Shown: piece after piece, positions 52,685 to 60,806 of the stretch
How the letters are laid out: the number at the start of each line of letters is the position of its first letter
Numbering within the stretch: position 1 is the stretch's first letter
The notes under the pieces: model-generated
Database searches by the model: none
What the model saw: the letters and a program-made list of their open reading frames with translations, nothing else
What the model was told of the DNA's origin: nothing
From: Thalassobaculum_A sp040219215
Lineage (GTDB): Bacteria > Pseudomonadota > Alphaproteobacteria > Thalassobaculales > Thalassobaculaceae
Direction: 5' to 3'
DNA: 64,000 bases
Assembly (NCBI RefSeq): GCF_040219215.1
Contig: NZ_JAVJSX010000001.1
Span: 174,147 to 238,146 of the forward strand
Made by a program: the position numbers and the translations under genes

Positions 52685-53500
52685 ATGCCAACCCTGAACA
52701 TCACCGGCAAGACCACGGTCTATGGCATCCTGGCGCATCCGATCGACCATGTGCGGGCACCGACGGTGTTCAATCCGCAGTTCGAGAAGCACGGCATCGA
52801 TGCCGTGATGGTGCCGTTCCACGTCCGTCCCGACGACCTGCCGTCGGCGGTCGCCGGGATGAAGGCAAACCGCAGCCTGCGCGGTCTGACCGTGACCGTC
52901 CCGCACAAGGTGGCGATTGCCGAGATGTGCGACGAACTCGGCGCCGGTGCGCAACGGGTCGGAGCCGCAAACGCAGTGCTGTTCGACGACGACCGCCGGA
53001 TGATCGGGGATAATTTCGACGGACAGGGTTATGTCGCCGGGGTGAAAGGCGGCGGCTTCGACTTCGCCGGCAAGGACGTGTTGCAGCTCGGTGCCGGCGG
53101 TGCCGGCATGGCGATCGCCTTCGCGGTGGCGGAAGCCGGTGCCGCCAGCCTCAGCATCGCCAACCGCACGGTCGCCAAGGCCGATGAGCTGGCAGGCCGG
53201 GTGCACCAGCTGTTTCCAGGGTGTGTCGTCCGGGGCGTCCCGGCCGATGCTGATCCGGCCGGATACGATCTGGTGATCAACACCACCTCGCTCGGCCTGC
53301 ATGACGGTGACCCATTGCCGGTCGACGTGGACCGGCTGGACGCGGCGACCGTGGTCAGCGAGATCATCATGATCCCGGAGGAGACCGGCCTGCTGAAGGC
53401 GGCCAAGGACCGGGGCCACGCCGTCCACTACGGCAGGCCGATGCTGGACGAGCAGATCAAGCTGATCGCGGCGTTCATCGGCTGCCCGATCCCGGCGTGA
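52685..53500 (+). CDS. Shikimate-dehydrogenase-like enzyme, non-canonical substrate site
   Basis: 271 residues. AroE fold: catalytic K75 (TVTVPHK) and D112 (GDNFDGQGY) keep the E. coli K65/D102 spacing of 37, and the NADP domain has LQLGAGGAGMAIAF. But the shikimate carboxylate-binding SxS motif (HSKSP in E. coli) is HVRAP here, and the usual NVTVPHK is TVTVPHK. It should therefore act on something other than shikimate, perhaps another cyclic or linear hydroxy acid. The GNAT gene overlaps its stop. Confidence 0.88.
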   Translation: MPTLNITGKTTVYGILAHPIDHVRAPTVFNPQFEKHGIDAVMVPFHVRPDDLPSAVAGMKANRSLRGLTVTVPHKVAIAEMCDELGAGAQRVGAANAVLFDDDRRMIGDNFDGQGYVAGVKGGGFDFAGKDVLQLGAGGAGMAIAFAVAEAGAASLSIANRTVAKADELAGRVHQLFPGCVVRGVPADADPAGYDLVINTTSLGLHDGDPLPVDVDRLDAATVVSEIIMIPEETGLLKAAKDRGHAVHYGRPMLDEQIKLIAAFIGCPIPA

Positions 53501-53922
53501 CGGCGGCGGCGATGCACGGCTATACGCTGCGAGAAGGCAAGGATCTGGCCCGCGCCGACGTGGTCGGCCTGTATCAGGCCAACCGCTGGTCGTCGGCCGC
53601 CAAGCCGGACCTGCTGATGACCGCGCTCGGTAACAGCGACAGCGTGGTGACCGCCTGGGCCGGCGACACGCTGATCGGGCTCGGCAACGCGCTGTCCGAC
53701 GGTGCGCTGGTCGTCTACTACCCGCATCTGCTGGTGCACCCGGACTGGCACGGCAAAGGGGTGGGACGGGCGATCATTGCCCGCCTCCAGGAGCGCTACG
53801 CTGGTTTCCACCAGCACGCCCTGATCTCCGACCCCCACGCGGTCGGGTTCTATCAGCGCTGCGGCTTCACCAAGGCCGGCGACTGTCAGGCGATGTGGAT
53901 CTATGCCGGGGGTGACGGTTAG
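53497..53922 (+). CDS. GNAT-family N-acetyltransferase
   Basis: 141 residues if the GTG at 53497 (overlapping the previous stop) is used; ATG 53512 would give 136. The central LLVHPDWHGKGVGRAIIARL is acetyl-CoA motif A, and AVGFYQRCGFTKAGDCQAMW the C-terminal strand pair. The starting YTLREGKDLARADVVGLYQ is common in small GNATs of unknown substrate. It is co-translated with the AroE-like gene. Confidence 0.85.
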   Translation: MTAAAMHGYTLREGKDLARADVVGLYQANRWSSAAKPDLLMTALGNSDSVVTAWAGDTLIGLGNALSDGALVVYYPHLLVHPDWHGKGVGRAIIARLQERYAGFHQHALISDPHAVGFYQRCGFTKAGDCQAMWIYAGGDG

Positions 53923-54007
53923 GCTGTTGATGCCCGGACGGCACCAGTGTACTTGCACAATACCGCTGTCATGTGGGTTGCGGAACGGATCAAGTGAGGC
54001 GATCTCT

Positions 54008-54020
54008 GGCGTCTGACGCC
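54008..54020. repeat. Short perfect palindrome before the ATP-grasp gene
   Basis: GGCGTC-T-GACGCC lies just upstream of the GAAGGG ribosome site of the gene at 54036. It could be an operator or a small hairpin. At 13 bp in GC-rich DNA it may be chance. Confidence 0.25.
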
Positions 54021-54035
54021 GCGAAGGGAAACGCC

Positions 54036-55055
54036 ATGACGCAGCCGACCGTCTTTCCGTCGAACACCGTCCCGCCGATCCATGTCATCCACGAGAATCC
54101 GGACTGGCTGCCGCCGTTCGCCAAGGCGTTCGCGGCCCGGGGCGAGGCGTTCGTCGACTGGAACCTGTCCGACGGCGCGTTCGACCTGTCGTCGCCGCCG
54201 CCGGCCGGGCTGTTCTACAACCGGATGAGCGCGTCGGCGCACAGCCGCGGCCACCGCTATTCCCCGGAGTACGCGAGCGCGGTGATCGCCTGGCTGGCGG
54301 CCCACGACCGGCCGGTGATCAACGGTCCAGGTGCGATCGCGCTGGAGGTCAACAAGGCGGCTCAGCTGGCACGGCTTGAGCGCGCCGGCGTGCCGGTCCC
54401 GCGCACCGTTGCGGCCCTGGGGGCCGAAAGGATCGCGGAGGCCGCCGAGAGCTTCGCCCCGGGCCCGGTGATCGTGAAGCCGAACCGGGGCGGCAAGGGC
54501 TTGGGCATCCAGCTGTTCGAGGACGCCGGCGAGGCCGCCGCACGGGCCCGCGCCGGCACGCTACCCGGCTCGACCGACGGCATCACGCTGCTGCAGGACT
54601 ACGTCCGGACGACCGACGGCTCGGTGACCCGTGCCGAGTTCATCGGTGGCCGGCTGTTCTACGCGGTGCGGATTGACACCGGCGGCACCTTCGAGCTGTG
54701 CCCGGCCGACGTCTGCGCACCGGAAGAAGCCGCTGCAACCGGTGGTCCGGTGTTCACTGTGGTCGAGAATGCGGTCGAGCCGGAGCTGGAGCAGGCGATC
54801 GGCGTGTTCCTGCGCGACGCCGGCATCGACATCGCCGGGGTGGAGTTCGCGCGCGACGCCGAGGGTCGACCCTATGTCTACGATGTCAACACCAACACCA
54901 ACTACAATCCCGATGCCGAACGCGCGGCGGGAGTGTCGGCGCCGCAGGCCTTGGTTGACTACCTGATCCGCGAACGCAACCGGCACTTCGCCTCGCCACG
55001 GATCGCATTCAACGGCTGGGGATTGGTGCCGGGCCGAATTGCGGCAGCGGAGTGA
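54036..55055 (+). CDS. RimK-like ATP-grasp protein
   Basis: 339 residues from ATG 54036 (GAAGGGAAA upstream). ATP-grasp features: NKAAQLARLERAGVPVPRTV entering the domain, VIVKPNRGGKGLGIQLF as the nucleotide-binding loop, and GVEFARDAEGRPYVYDVNTN with the metal-binding Glu/Asn near the C-terminus. Such enzymes ligate a carboxylate to an amine or amino acid. The AroE-like and GNAT genes lie upstream, but a 113-bp gap weakens the link. Substrates unknown. Confidence 0.85.
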   Translation: MTQPTVFPSNTVPPIHVIHENPDWLPPFAKAFAARGEAFVDWNLSDGAFDLSSPPPAGLFYNRMSASAHSRGHRYSPEYASAVIAWLAAHDRPVINGPGAIALEVNKAAQLARLERAGVPVPRTVAALGAERIAEAAESFAPGPVIVKPNRGGKGLGIQLFEDAGEAAARARAGTLPGSTDGITLLQDYVRTTDGSVTRAEFIGGRLFYAVRIDTGGTFELCPADVCAPEEAAATGGPVFTVVENAVEPELEQAIGVFLRDAGIDIAGVEFARDAEGRPYVYDVNTNTNYNPDAERAAGVSAPQALVDYLIRERNRHFASPRIAFNGWGLVPGRIAAAE

Positions 55056-55153
55056 CTGCGGCACCGCCGTAATGCCCTGACTCCGCCGTTCGGGCACCGC
55101 AATCCATCTGCAGCGTTATCGATGCGAGAGAAGCTGAGGTGATGGAGGTTGTG

Positions 55154-56008
55154 ATGCCGGTATCGATGCATAAGCGCGCCCGCTGGATGGCCCCCGCCAT
55201 GATCGTCCTGGCGGGTATCGTGGCAGGCGCACCCGCTGGGGCAGACGGTCGGGCCAGCGACGACATTGTCGAGATCCCGGAGTGGCGCAGCGCTTTTCAA
55301 ACCTCCGGGGTCAGCGGCACCATCGTGTTGCGTCGCCTTGGTGACCGCCGCAGTTTCGTCTCCGATCTCGATGCCGCCGAGCGGGGATTGCCGCCGGCGT
55401 CCACCTTCAAGCTGCCGCACTTGCTGATCGCGCTTGAGACCGGCGTGATGCGGGATGCCGGGCCGACCGCGTCCGGATCCGAGCTGCAGCGGATCACCGC
55501 GGCGATCGGCAGCGAGCGCATGGCTGAGTGGCTTCAGCGCCTCAATTACGGCAACGCCGGCACCACAGAGGGCACCGGCCGTTCCCTGATGAGCGACGGT
55601 TTGCGGGTGACGCCGGTTCAGCAGGTCGATTTCGTCGAGCGTTTGCTGTTGGGTACCCTGCCGGCGAGCGGTCGCTCGCAGACCATCGCCCGCGATGTCG
55701 TCCCGGGTGAACAGGTTGGCTGTGACGCGGTGATCCGCGCCAAGTCGAGCTGGGCGCCGACCGTGCACAACAATGGAGGCGATGCCGAGCTGGGCTGGCT
55801 GGTCGGCTGGGTCGAGATGCCGCGCGAGGTCTGGTTGTTCGCGACGGCGATCGAAGGGAACCCGGCACTGGTCGGCTCGAGCGCTCGGCAGGTGACCCTG
55901 GATGTCTTCAGCCGTCTCGGTATCGGCGACGAAGCAAGCTGTGCTCCCATGCCAAGCGCCGCGGCGGTCGCGACGGAACCCACGCAGATTGCCGAGGTAG
56001 GGCGCTGA
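55154..56008 (+). CDS. Class D beta-lactamase (OXA)-like protein with active-site deletion
   Basis: 284 residues from ATG 55154 (GGAGG, 5-nt spacer). Signal peptide to about GAPAGADG. The serine motif STFK (S83-K86) in LPPASTFKLPHLLIALETG, YGN (132-134) and GWLVGWVEMP are clearly class D. However, only ~30 residues separate ALETGVM from IGSERMAEWL. The region that holds the SxV motif in OXA enzymes is missing, and the KTG box reads KSS (197-199). The frame is intact, so this is an expressed variant rather than a frameshifted pseudogene. Beta-lactamase activity is doubtful; penicillin binding or another serine-hydrolase role is possible. Confidence 0.82.
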   Translation: MPVSMHKRARWMAPAMIVLAGIVAGAPAGADGRASDDIVEIPEWRSAFQTSGVSGTIVLRRLGDRRSFVSDLDAAERGLPPASTFKLPHLLIALETGVMRDAGPTASGSELQRITAAIGSERMAEWLQRLNYGNAGTTEGTGRSLMSDGLRVTPVQQVDFVERLLLGTLPASGRSQTIARDVVPGEQVGCDAVIRAKSSWAPTVHNNGGDAELGWLVGWVEMPREVWLFATAIEGNPALVGSSARQVTLDVFSRLGIGDEASCAPMPSAAAVATEPTQIAEVGR

Positions 56009-56067
56009 TTCGGCTTGCTCCACGACGGTCAAGTGGGGCGAATCGGCGGTTTCTTGTGTTATCCACA
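56007..56067 (+). promoter_or_regulatory. gcrA control region: DnaA box and GANTC sites
   Basis: TTATCCACA at 56059-56067 is a perfect DnaA box, 130 bp upstream of the gcrA start. Two GANTC sites, the CcrM methylation target, lie just before it (56007-56011 and 56040-56044). In Caulobacter DnaA activates gcrA and GcrA acts at methylated GANTC promoters, so this arrangement fits cell-cycle control of this gene. Confidence 0.65.
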
Positions 56068-56196
56068 TAAAATTACGCCAGATATGGTGGTCCTGCTTGT
56101 TGTCGTAGTCCATATCCCGTAGCCTCTTGTCATCCGAACACAAGATGTGGGTGGCAACGAGTCGCCGCTCACGCGAACGGTTCAATGGAGGCGACC

Positions 56197-56589
56197 ATGT
56201 CGGACAACCTGCAAAGCGTATGGACCGAAGAACGTCTGGCGGATCTGACCAGGCTTTGGGGTGAGGGGCTGTCGATCACCCAGATCGGCCTCGTGATCGG
56301 CGTGTCGCGTAACGCTGTAGTCGGCAAGGTCCACCGGATGGGTCTGCCGAAGCGGCAGTCGCCGATCGTGAAATCGGACAAGCCGCGGGCGCCCCAGGCA
56401 CCAGTGCAGCGCCGCCGCGCCGTGCCGCTGACCCTGGAACAGTGGGACCGCAACACCTGCAGCTGGCCGACCGGTGATCCGAAGACCGACAATTTCAGCT
56501 TCTGCGGCGATCAGGTCGAGCCTGGCCGACCGTATTGCACCGCGCACTGCGCCAAGGCGTACACCACGGCGCGCGAAAAGGCGGCCTGA
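56197..56589 (+). CDS. gcrA: GcrA cell-cycle regulator
   Basis: 130 residues from ATG 56197 (GGAGG, 5-nt spacer). The N-terminal helix-turn-helix is SVWTEERLADLTRLWGEGLS followed by ITQIGLVIGVSRNAVVGKVHRMGL; the C-terminus has the CSWPTGDP and FCGDQ...YCTAHC cysteine pattern of GcrA. It works with sigma-70 at GANTC-methylated promoters in alphaproteobacteria. Slightly shorter than Caulobacter GcrA (173 residues), mainly in the linker. Monocistronic, with the SDR gene 15 bp downstream. Confidence 0.95.
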   Translation: MSDNLQSVWTEERLADLTRLWGEGLSITQIGLVIGVSRNAVVGKVHRMGLPKRQSPIVKSDKPRAPQAPVQRRRAVPLTLEQWDRNTCSWPTGDPKTDNFSFCGDQVEPGRPYCTAHCAKAYTTAREKAA

Positions 56590-56604
56590 TCGAACGAGCC
56601 CGAC

Positions 56605-57375
56605 GTGCGTTTGAAGGATCGGACGGCGATCGTCACCGGTGCCGCCTCCGGGATCGGTAAGGCGATCGCCCTGCGCTTCGCGGCGGAGGGCGCCATCGTC
56701 GTCGTTGCCGACCTGGGTGAGACGCCCCGTGAAGGTGGGACCACGACTGTGGCGGCGATCGAGGCATCCGGCGGTCGCGCGGTGTTCTGCCGCTGCGATG
56801 TGTCGCGCGTCGATGATCTGAACGCGGCCATCGACGCGGCCGTCGGCCTGGGCGGACGGTTGGACGTGATGGTCAACAACGCTGCCATTGGCACCGACAC
56901 GCCGCTGTTGGAAACCAGCGAGGCCGACTGGGACCGGGTCATGTCGGTCAACGCCAAGGGCGTGTTCCTGGGCTGCCGCGAGGCGGTGCGTCGCATGGTG
57001 ACGCAGGATCCGCGCGGCGAGGTACGGGGCCGGATCGTCAACATCTCCTCGCAGCACGGCATGGTCCGGGCGCCGAACGACTTCGCCTATGGGGTCGGCA
57101 AGGCAACGGTGGTCTACATGACCCGCCAGATCGCCGGCGACTATGCCGAACAGGGCATCGTGTGCAACGCCGTGGCTCCCGGCAAGATCCTGACCGGCAA
57201 GACCGGTCGGGCGATCGCGCCTGAGATGCTGGCCTACTCGCAATCGCGCACGCCGTGGCCGCGGCTGGGACGGCCCGAGGACGTCGCCAATGCCGTGCTG
57301 TTTCTCAGCAGCGACGAGGCGAGCTATATCACGGGGGAGAACCTGATGGTGGACGGCGGTTGGATGGCCAACTGA
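56605..57375 (+). CDS. SDR-family NAD(P)-dependent oxidoreductase
   Basis: 256 residues from GTG 56605. Cofactor motif TGAASGIGKA (residues ~11-20), NNAAIG structural motif, catalytic Ser in NISSQHG and Tyr/Lys in FAYGVGKATVVY. C-terminus ITGENLMVDGGWMAN is the classical SDR end. Closest in style to glucose/3-oxoacyl-type reductases. Substrate unknown. The ribosome site is weak, so coupling to gcrA (15 bp away) is possible. Confidence 0.9.
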   Translation: MRLKDRTAIVTGAASGIGKAIALRFAAEGAIVVVADLGETPREGGTTTVAAIEASGGRAVFCRCDVSRVDDLNAAIDAAVGLGGRLDVMVNNAAIGTDTPLLETSEADWDRVMSVNAKGVFLGCREAVRRMVTQDPRGEVRGRIVNISSQHGMVRAPNDFAYGVGKATVVYMTRQIAGDYAEQGIVCNAVAPGKILTGKTGRAIAPEMLAYSQSRTPWPRLGRPEDVANAVLFLSSDEASYITGENLMVDGGWMAN

Positions 57376-57412
57376 CGCCATCACCGCCCGAGACCTGAAA
57401 GAGGACGCCCCG

Positions 57413-60088
57413 ATGGATCGTGCCGCGCCCGCCGCTTCGCCGCAGCCCATCCGCCTGCAGGATTACACCCCGCCAGCCCATCTGATCGATGCCGTCAACC
57501 TGACGGTCGAGCTTCATGACGATTGGACCAAGGTTCGGGCGATCCTGCGTGGTCGTCGGAATCCGGCAGCCGGCGAGGGGACGGCACCGATCGTCCTGGA
57601 CGGTCAGGACCAGCAGCTGGTGTCGGTGATGCTGGACAGCCGGCGCCTGACGGCGGCGGACTACGTCCTGGAACCCGAACGCCTGACGCTGCCTGCGGTC
57701 GACGGCCCGTTCGAGGTGGTCATCGAGACCCGCATCCGGCCGCAGGAGAACACGGCACTGGAGGGACTCTACCGATCCGGTGATCTGTATTGCACGCAGT
57801 GCGAGGCCGAGGGCTTCCGGCGCATTACCTATTATCCGGACCGCCCGGACGTCATGGCGGTGTTCACGGTCCGCATCGAGGCCGACAAGGACCGCTTTCC
57901 GGTCCTGCTGGCCAACGGCAACCGGGTTGAAACGGGAGACCTGCCGTTCGGTCGGCACTACGCCGAGTGGCATGACCCGTTCCGCAAGCCGGCCTACCTG
58001 TTCGCGATGGTGGCGGGTGACCTGGGATACGTCGAGGACCGCTTCGTCACCCGCTCGGGGCGAGAGGTGACGCTGCGGATCTACGTCGACCATGGCAACG
58101 AAGACCGGACCGGTCATGCCATGGAGTCGCTGAAGCGCTCCATGAGATGGGATGAGGAGGTCTACGGCCTCGAATACGACCTGGACATCTTCATGATCGT
58201 CGCGGTGTCGGCGTTCAACATGGGGGCGATGGAGAACAAGGGCCTCAATATCTTCAACGACAAGTTCATCCTGGCCGATCCGGCGACCGCGACCGATGCC
58301 GACTTTCAACGGGTCGAGGGCGTGGTCGCGCACGAGTATTTCCACAATTGGACCGGCAACCGCATCACCTGCCGCGACTGGTTCCAGCTTTCGCTGAAGG
58401 AGGGTCTCACCGTCTTCCGCGACCAGGAATTCTCGGCCGACATGCACAACGCGGGCGTCAAGCGGGTCGCCGACGCGCGGCTCCTGCGAACAGTACAGTT
58501 CCCCGAGGATGCCGGGCCGACGGCCCATCCCGTTCGCCCTGACACCTACATCGAGATCAACAACTTCTACACCGTCACGATCTACGAGAAGGGTGCCGAG
58601 GTCGTACGCATGATCCACACCCTGCTAGGCGCTGAGAACTACCGCAAGGGGATCGACCTGTATGTTGAGCGCCATGACGGCCAGGCGGTCACCTGCGACG
58701 ATTTCGTGGCCGCGATGGAGGATGCGAGCGGTGTTGATCTGTCGCAGTTCCGATTGTGGTATTCGCAGGCCGGTACGCCCACCGTCACCGCGCGGTGGAC
58801 CCACGATCCGGTATCCCGGCAGCTCGATCTGACCTTGTCGCAGTCGCTTCCGGCGACCCCGGGGCAATCGAGCAAGCAGCCGATGCCGATTCCGATCCGC
58901 ACGGCGCTGATCGGTCGGAACGGAGCGGCGGTGCCGATGCGAACCGCCGACGATACAGACGCTGCAGGCGAGGCCGAGCGGGTGGTCCTGCTCGACCGGG
59001 AGGCCTTGACGGTGTCGTTCCAGGACGTGGCGCCTGGCACCGTGCCGTCGCTGCTGCGCGGGTACAGCGCTCCGGTCAAGCTGGACGCGGCGTGGACCGA
59101 GGACGACCTCGCATTCCTCGCCGGCGCCGACAACGATCCGTTCGGTCGCTGGGAGGCGCTGCAGTCGCTGGCAACCCGGGCGCTGTTGGCGATGGTTGGC
59201 GGATTGCGCGACGGACGGCCGGTTCCGCTCGATCCTCGGGTAATCGCTGCGTTCAAGGCCAGCCTTGCGGACGATGCGCTGGAACCGGCGTTCCTCGCCG
59301 AACTGCTGTCGCTGCCGGGTGAGTCCCTGCTCGGACAGGCGCTGAACATCTGGCATGTCGACGAGGTCCATGCAGCCCGCAGCGAGGCCCGCCGGACGAT
59401 CGGCGAGGCGCTGTTCGACGGTTGGGCGGCGGCATACGACCGGCTCTCAGCGTCAGACGCGGCAGGTGACGGTGGATCGGATGTCTCGACCGCCGCCATG
59501 GGGTGTCGGGCGCTTGCCAATGTCGCTCTTGGTTATCTGGTGGCGAGCGGACGGGAAGACGGCGTGGCGCGCGCGGTGGCCCAGGCTAGGCCTGACGGCA
59601 TGATGACCCGGGTGATGGGTGGTCTTGCAGCACTGAACGATCTCGAACGCCCCGAGCGAGACGCCGCCCTCGAGGCGTTTCATCAGCGGTGGAGCGATTC
59701 ACCGCTGGTACTCGACAAATGGTTCGCGTTGAAGGCCGGGTCGGCGCGCCGGGGCACGCTCGGCGAGGTGGTCGGTCTACTGGACCACCCTGGATTCAGC
59801 TTGCGCAATCCGAACCGGGTGCGGGCGCTGATTGGCGGCTTCACGGCCGGCAACCCGGTCCGGTTCCACGAGACCGACGGCTCTGGCTACAACTTCCTGG
59901 CCGATCAGGTCCTGGCGCTGGATCCGATGAACCCGCAGGTGGCGGCACGCATGACCCAGCCACTGGTGCGGTGGCGCAAGTTCGACGCCGAGCGGGGGCA
60001 GGCGATGACCGACGCCTTGCGCCGGATCGTCGCCCGTCCCAATCTGTCCAAGGACGTCTACGAGATCGCGTCCAAAGCATTGTCGTAG
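57413..60088 (+). CDS. pepN: Aminopeptidase N (M1 family)
   Basis: 891 residues, close to E. coli PepN (870). Zinc site HEYFH at residues 307-311 with the third ligand E330, in the E. coli-type context VVAHEYFHNWTGNRITCRDW. The substrate-binding GAMENKGLN (about residue 271) and a long C-terminal DUF3458-type helical region with NPNRVRALIGGFTAGNPVRF support the assignment. Cytoplasmic broad-specificity peptidase for N-terminal residues. AAAGAGGA-type ribosome site at the start. Confidence 0.96.
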   Translation: MDRAAPAASPQPIRLQDYTPPAHLIDAVNLTVELHDDWTKVRAILRGRRNPAAGEGTAPIVLDGQDQQLVSVMLDSRRLTAADYVLEPERLTLPAVDGPFEVVIETRIRPQENTALEGLYRSGDLYCTQCEAEGFRRITYYPDRPDVMAVFTVRIEADKDRFPVLLANGNRVETGDLPFGRHYAEWHDPFRKPAYLFAMVAGDLGYVEDRFVTRSGREVTLRIYVDHGNEDRTGHAMESLKRSMRWDEEVYGLEYDLDIFMIVAVSAFNMGAMENKGLNIFNDKFILADPATATDADFQRVEGVVAHEYFHNWTGNRITCRDWFQLSLKEGLTVFRDQEFSADMHNAGVKRVADARLLRTVQFPEDAGPTAHPVRPDTYIEINNFYTVTIYEKGAEVVRMIHTLLGAENYRKGIDLYVERHDGQAVTCDDFVAAMEDASGVDLSQFRLWYSQAGTPTVTARWTHDPVSRQLDLTLSQSLPATPGQSSKQPMPIPIRTALIGRNGAAVPMRTADDTDAAGEAERVVLLDREALTVSFQDVAPGTVPSLLRGYSAPVKLDAAWTEDDLAFLAGADNDPFGRWEALQSLATRALLAMVGGLRDGRPVPLDPRVIAAFKASLADDALEPAFLAELLSLPGESLLGQALNIWHVDEVHAARSEARRTIGEALFDGWAAAYDRLSASDAAGDGGSDVSTAAMGCRALANVALGYLVASGREDGVARAVAQARPDGMMTRVMGGLAALNDLERPERDAALEAFHQRWSDSPLVLDKWFALKAGSARRGTLGEVVGLLDHPGFSLRNPNRVRALIGGFTAGNPVRFHETDGSGYNFLADQVLALDPMNPQVAARMTQPLVRWRKFDAERGQAMTDALRRIVARPNLSKDVYEIASKALS

Positions 60089-60115
60089 CCGAGCCCAGAA
60101 AACGTGGAGAGCGCC

Positions 60116-60802
60116 GTGGCCGACCGCATCGTCGTAATCAATCCGAATTCGACCCAGGCGGTTACCGCCGCGATGGACCGGGCCTTGGATCCCCTGCGGA
60201 TGGCCGACGGCCCGGAGATTGTCAGCGTCACCAACCCTGACGGCCCCCCGGGCATCGAGTGTCAGGCGCATGTCGATGACGTATCCGCCCACATCCGCAA
60301 CATTGTCCGCGCGCATGACAACGACGCATCGGCGTTCGTGATCGCCTGCTTTTCGGATCCCGGCATGTATGCGGCGCGGGAGAGCACAACCAAGCCGGTG
60401 TTCGGCATCGCCGAGAGCGGCTTGCTGACCGCCCTCGCGCTTGGGGCCAAGGCCGGAATCATCGCGATCCTCAACCGGTCGATCCCACGCCATCTGCGCT
60501 ACGTGCGTTCCCTCGGGCTCGACGGGCGGTTGGCCGGCGACCGGGCGATCGAGCTGGGTGTGGACGAACTGTCTAATGAGGACAAGACCTTCGGCCGGAT
60601 GGTCGAGGTCGGCGAAACGCTGCGCGATCGCGACGGTGCCGATGTCCTGGTGATGGGCTGCGCCGGCATGGCCCGTTATCGCGAGCGGTTGGCGGAGCGG
60701 GTGGGCATACCGGTTGTCGACCCGACCCAGGCAGCGGTCGGCATGGCGATCACCGCAATCCGCCTCGGCCGGTCCAACGGCCAGGCTGCCGCAGCGGCCT
60801 GA
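60116..60802 (+). CDS. Asp/Glu/hydantoin racemase family protein
   Basis: 228 residues from GTG 60116, which has GGAGA at a 5-nt spacing; a GTG at 60104 has no ribosome site. RIVVINPNSTQAVTAAMDRA opens the fold. The two catalytic Cys are C78 (IACFSDPGM) and C182 (MGCAGMA), so it should be an active cofactor-independent racemase. Hydantoin- and allantoin-type racemases have this pattern. It ends 4 bp before a PuuE-like gene, which supports an allantoin or hydantoin role. Confidence 0.9.
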   Translation: MADRIVVINPNSTQAVTAAMDRALDPLRMADGPEIVSVTNPDGPPGIECQAHVDDVSAHIRNIVRAHDNDASAFVIACFSDPGMYAARESTTKPVFGIAESGLLTALALGAKAGIIAILNRSIPRHLRYVRSLGLDGRLAGDRAIELGVDELSNEDKTFGRMVEVGETLRDRDGADVLVMGCAGMARYRERLAERVGIPVVDPTQAAVGMAITAIRLGRSNGQAAAAA

Positions 60803-60806
60803 CGAC

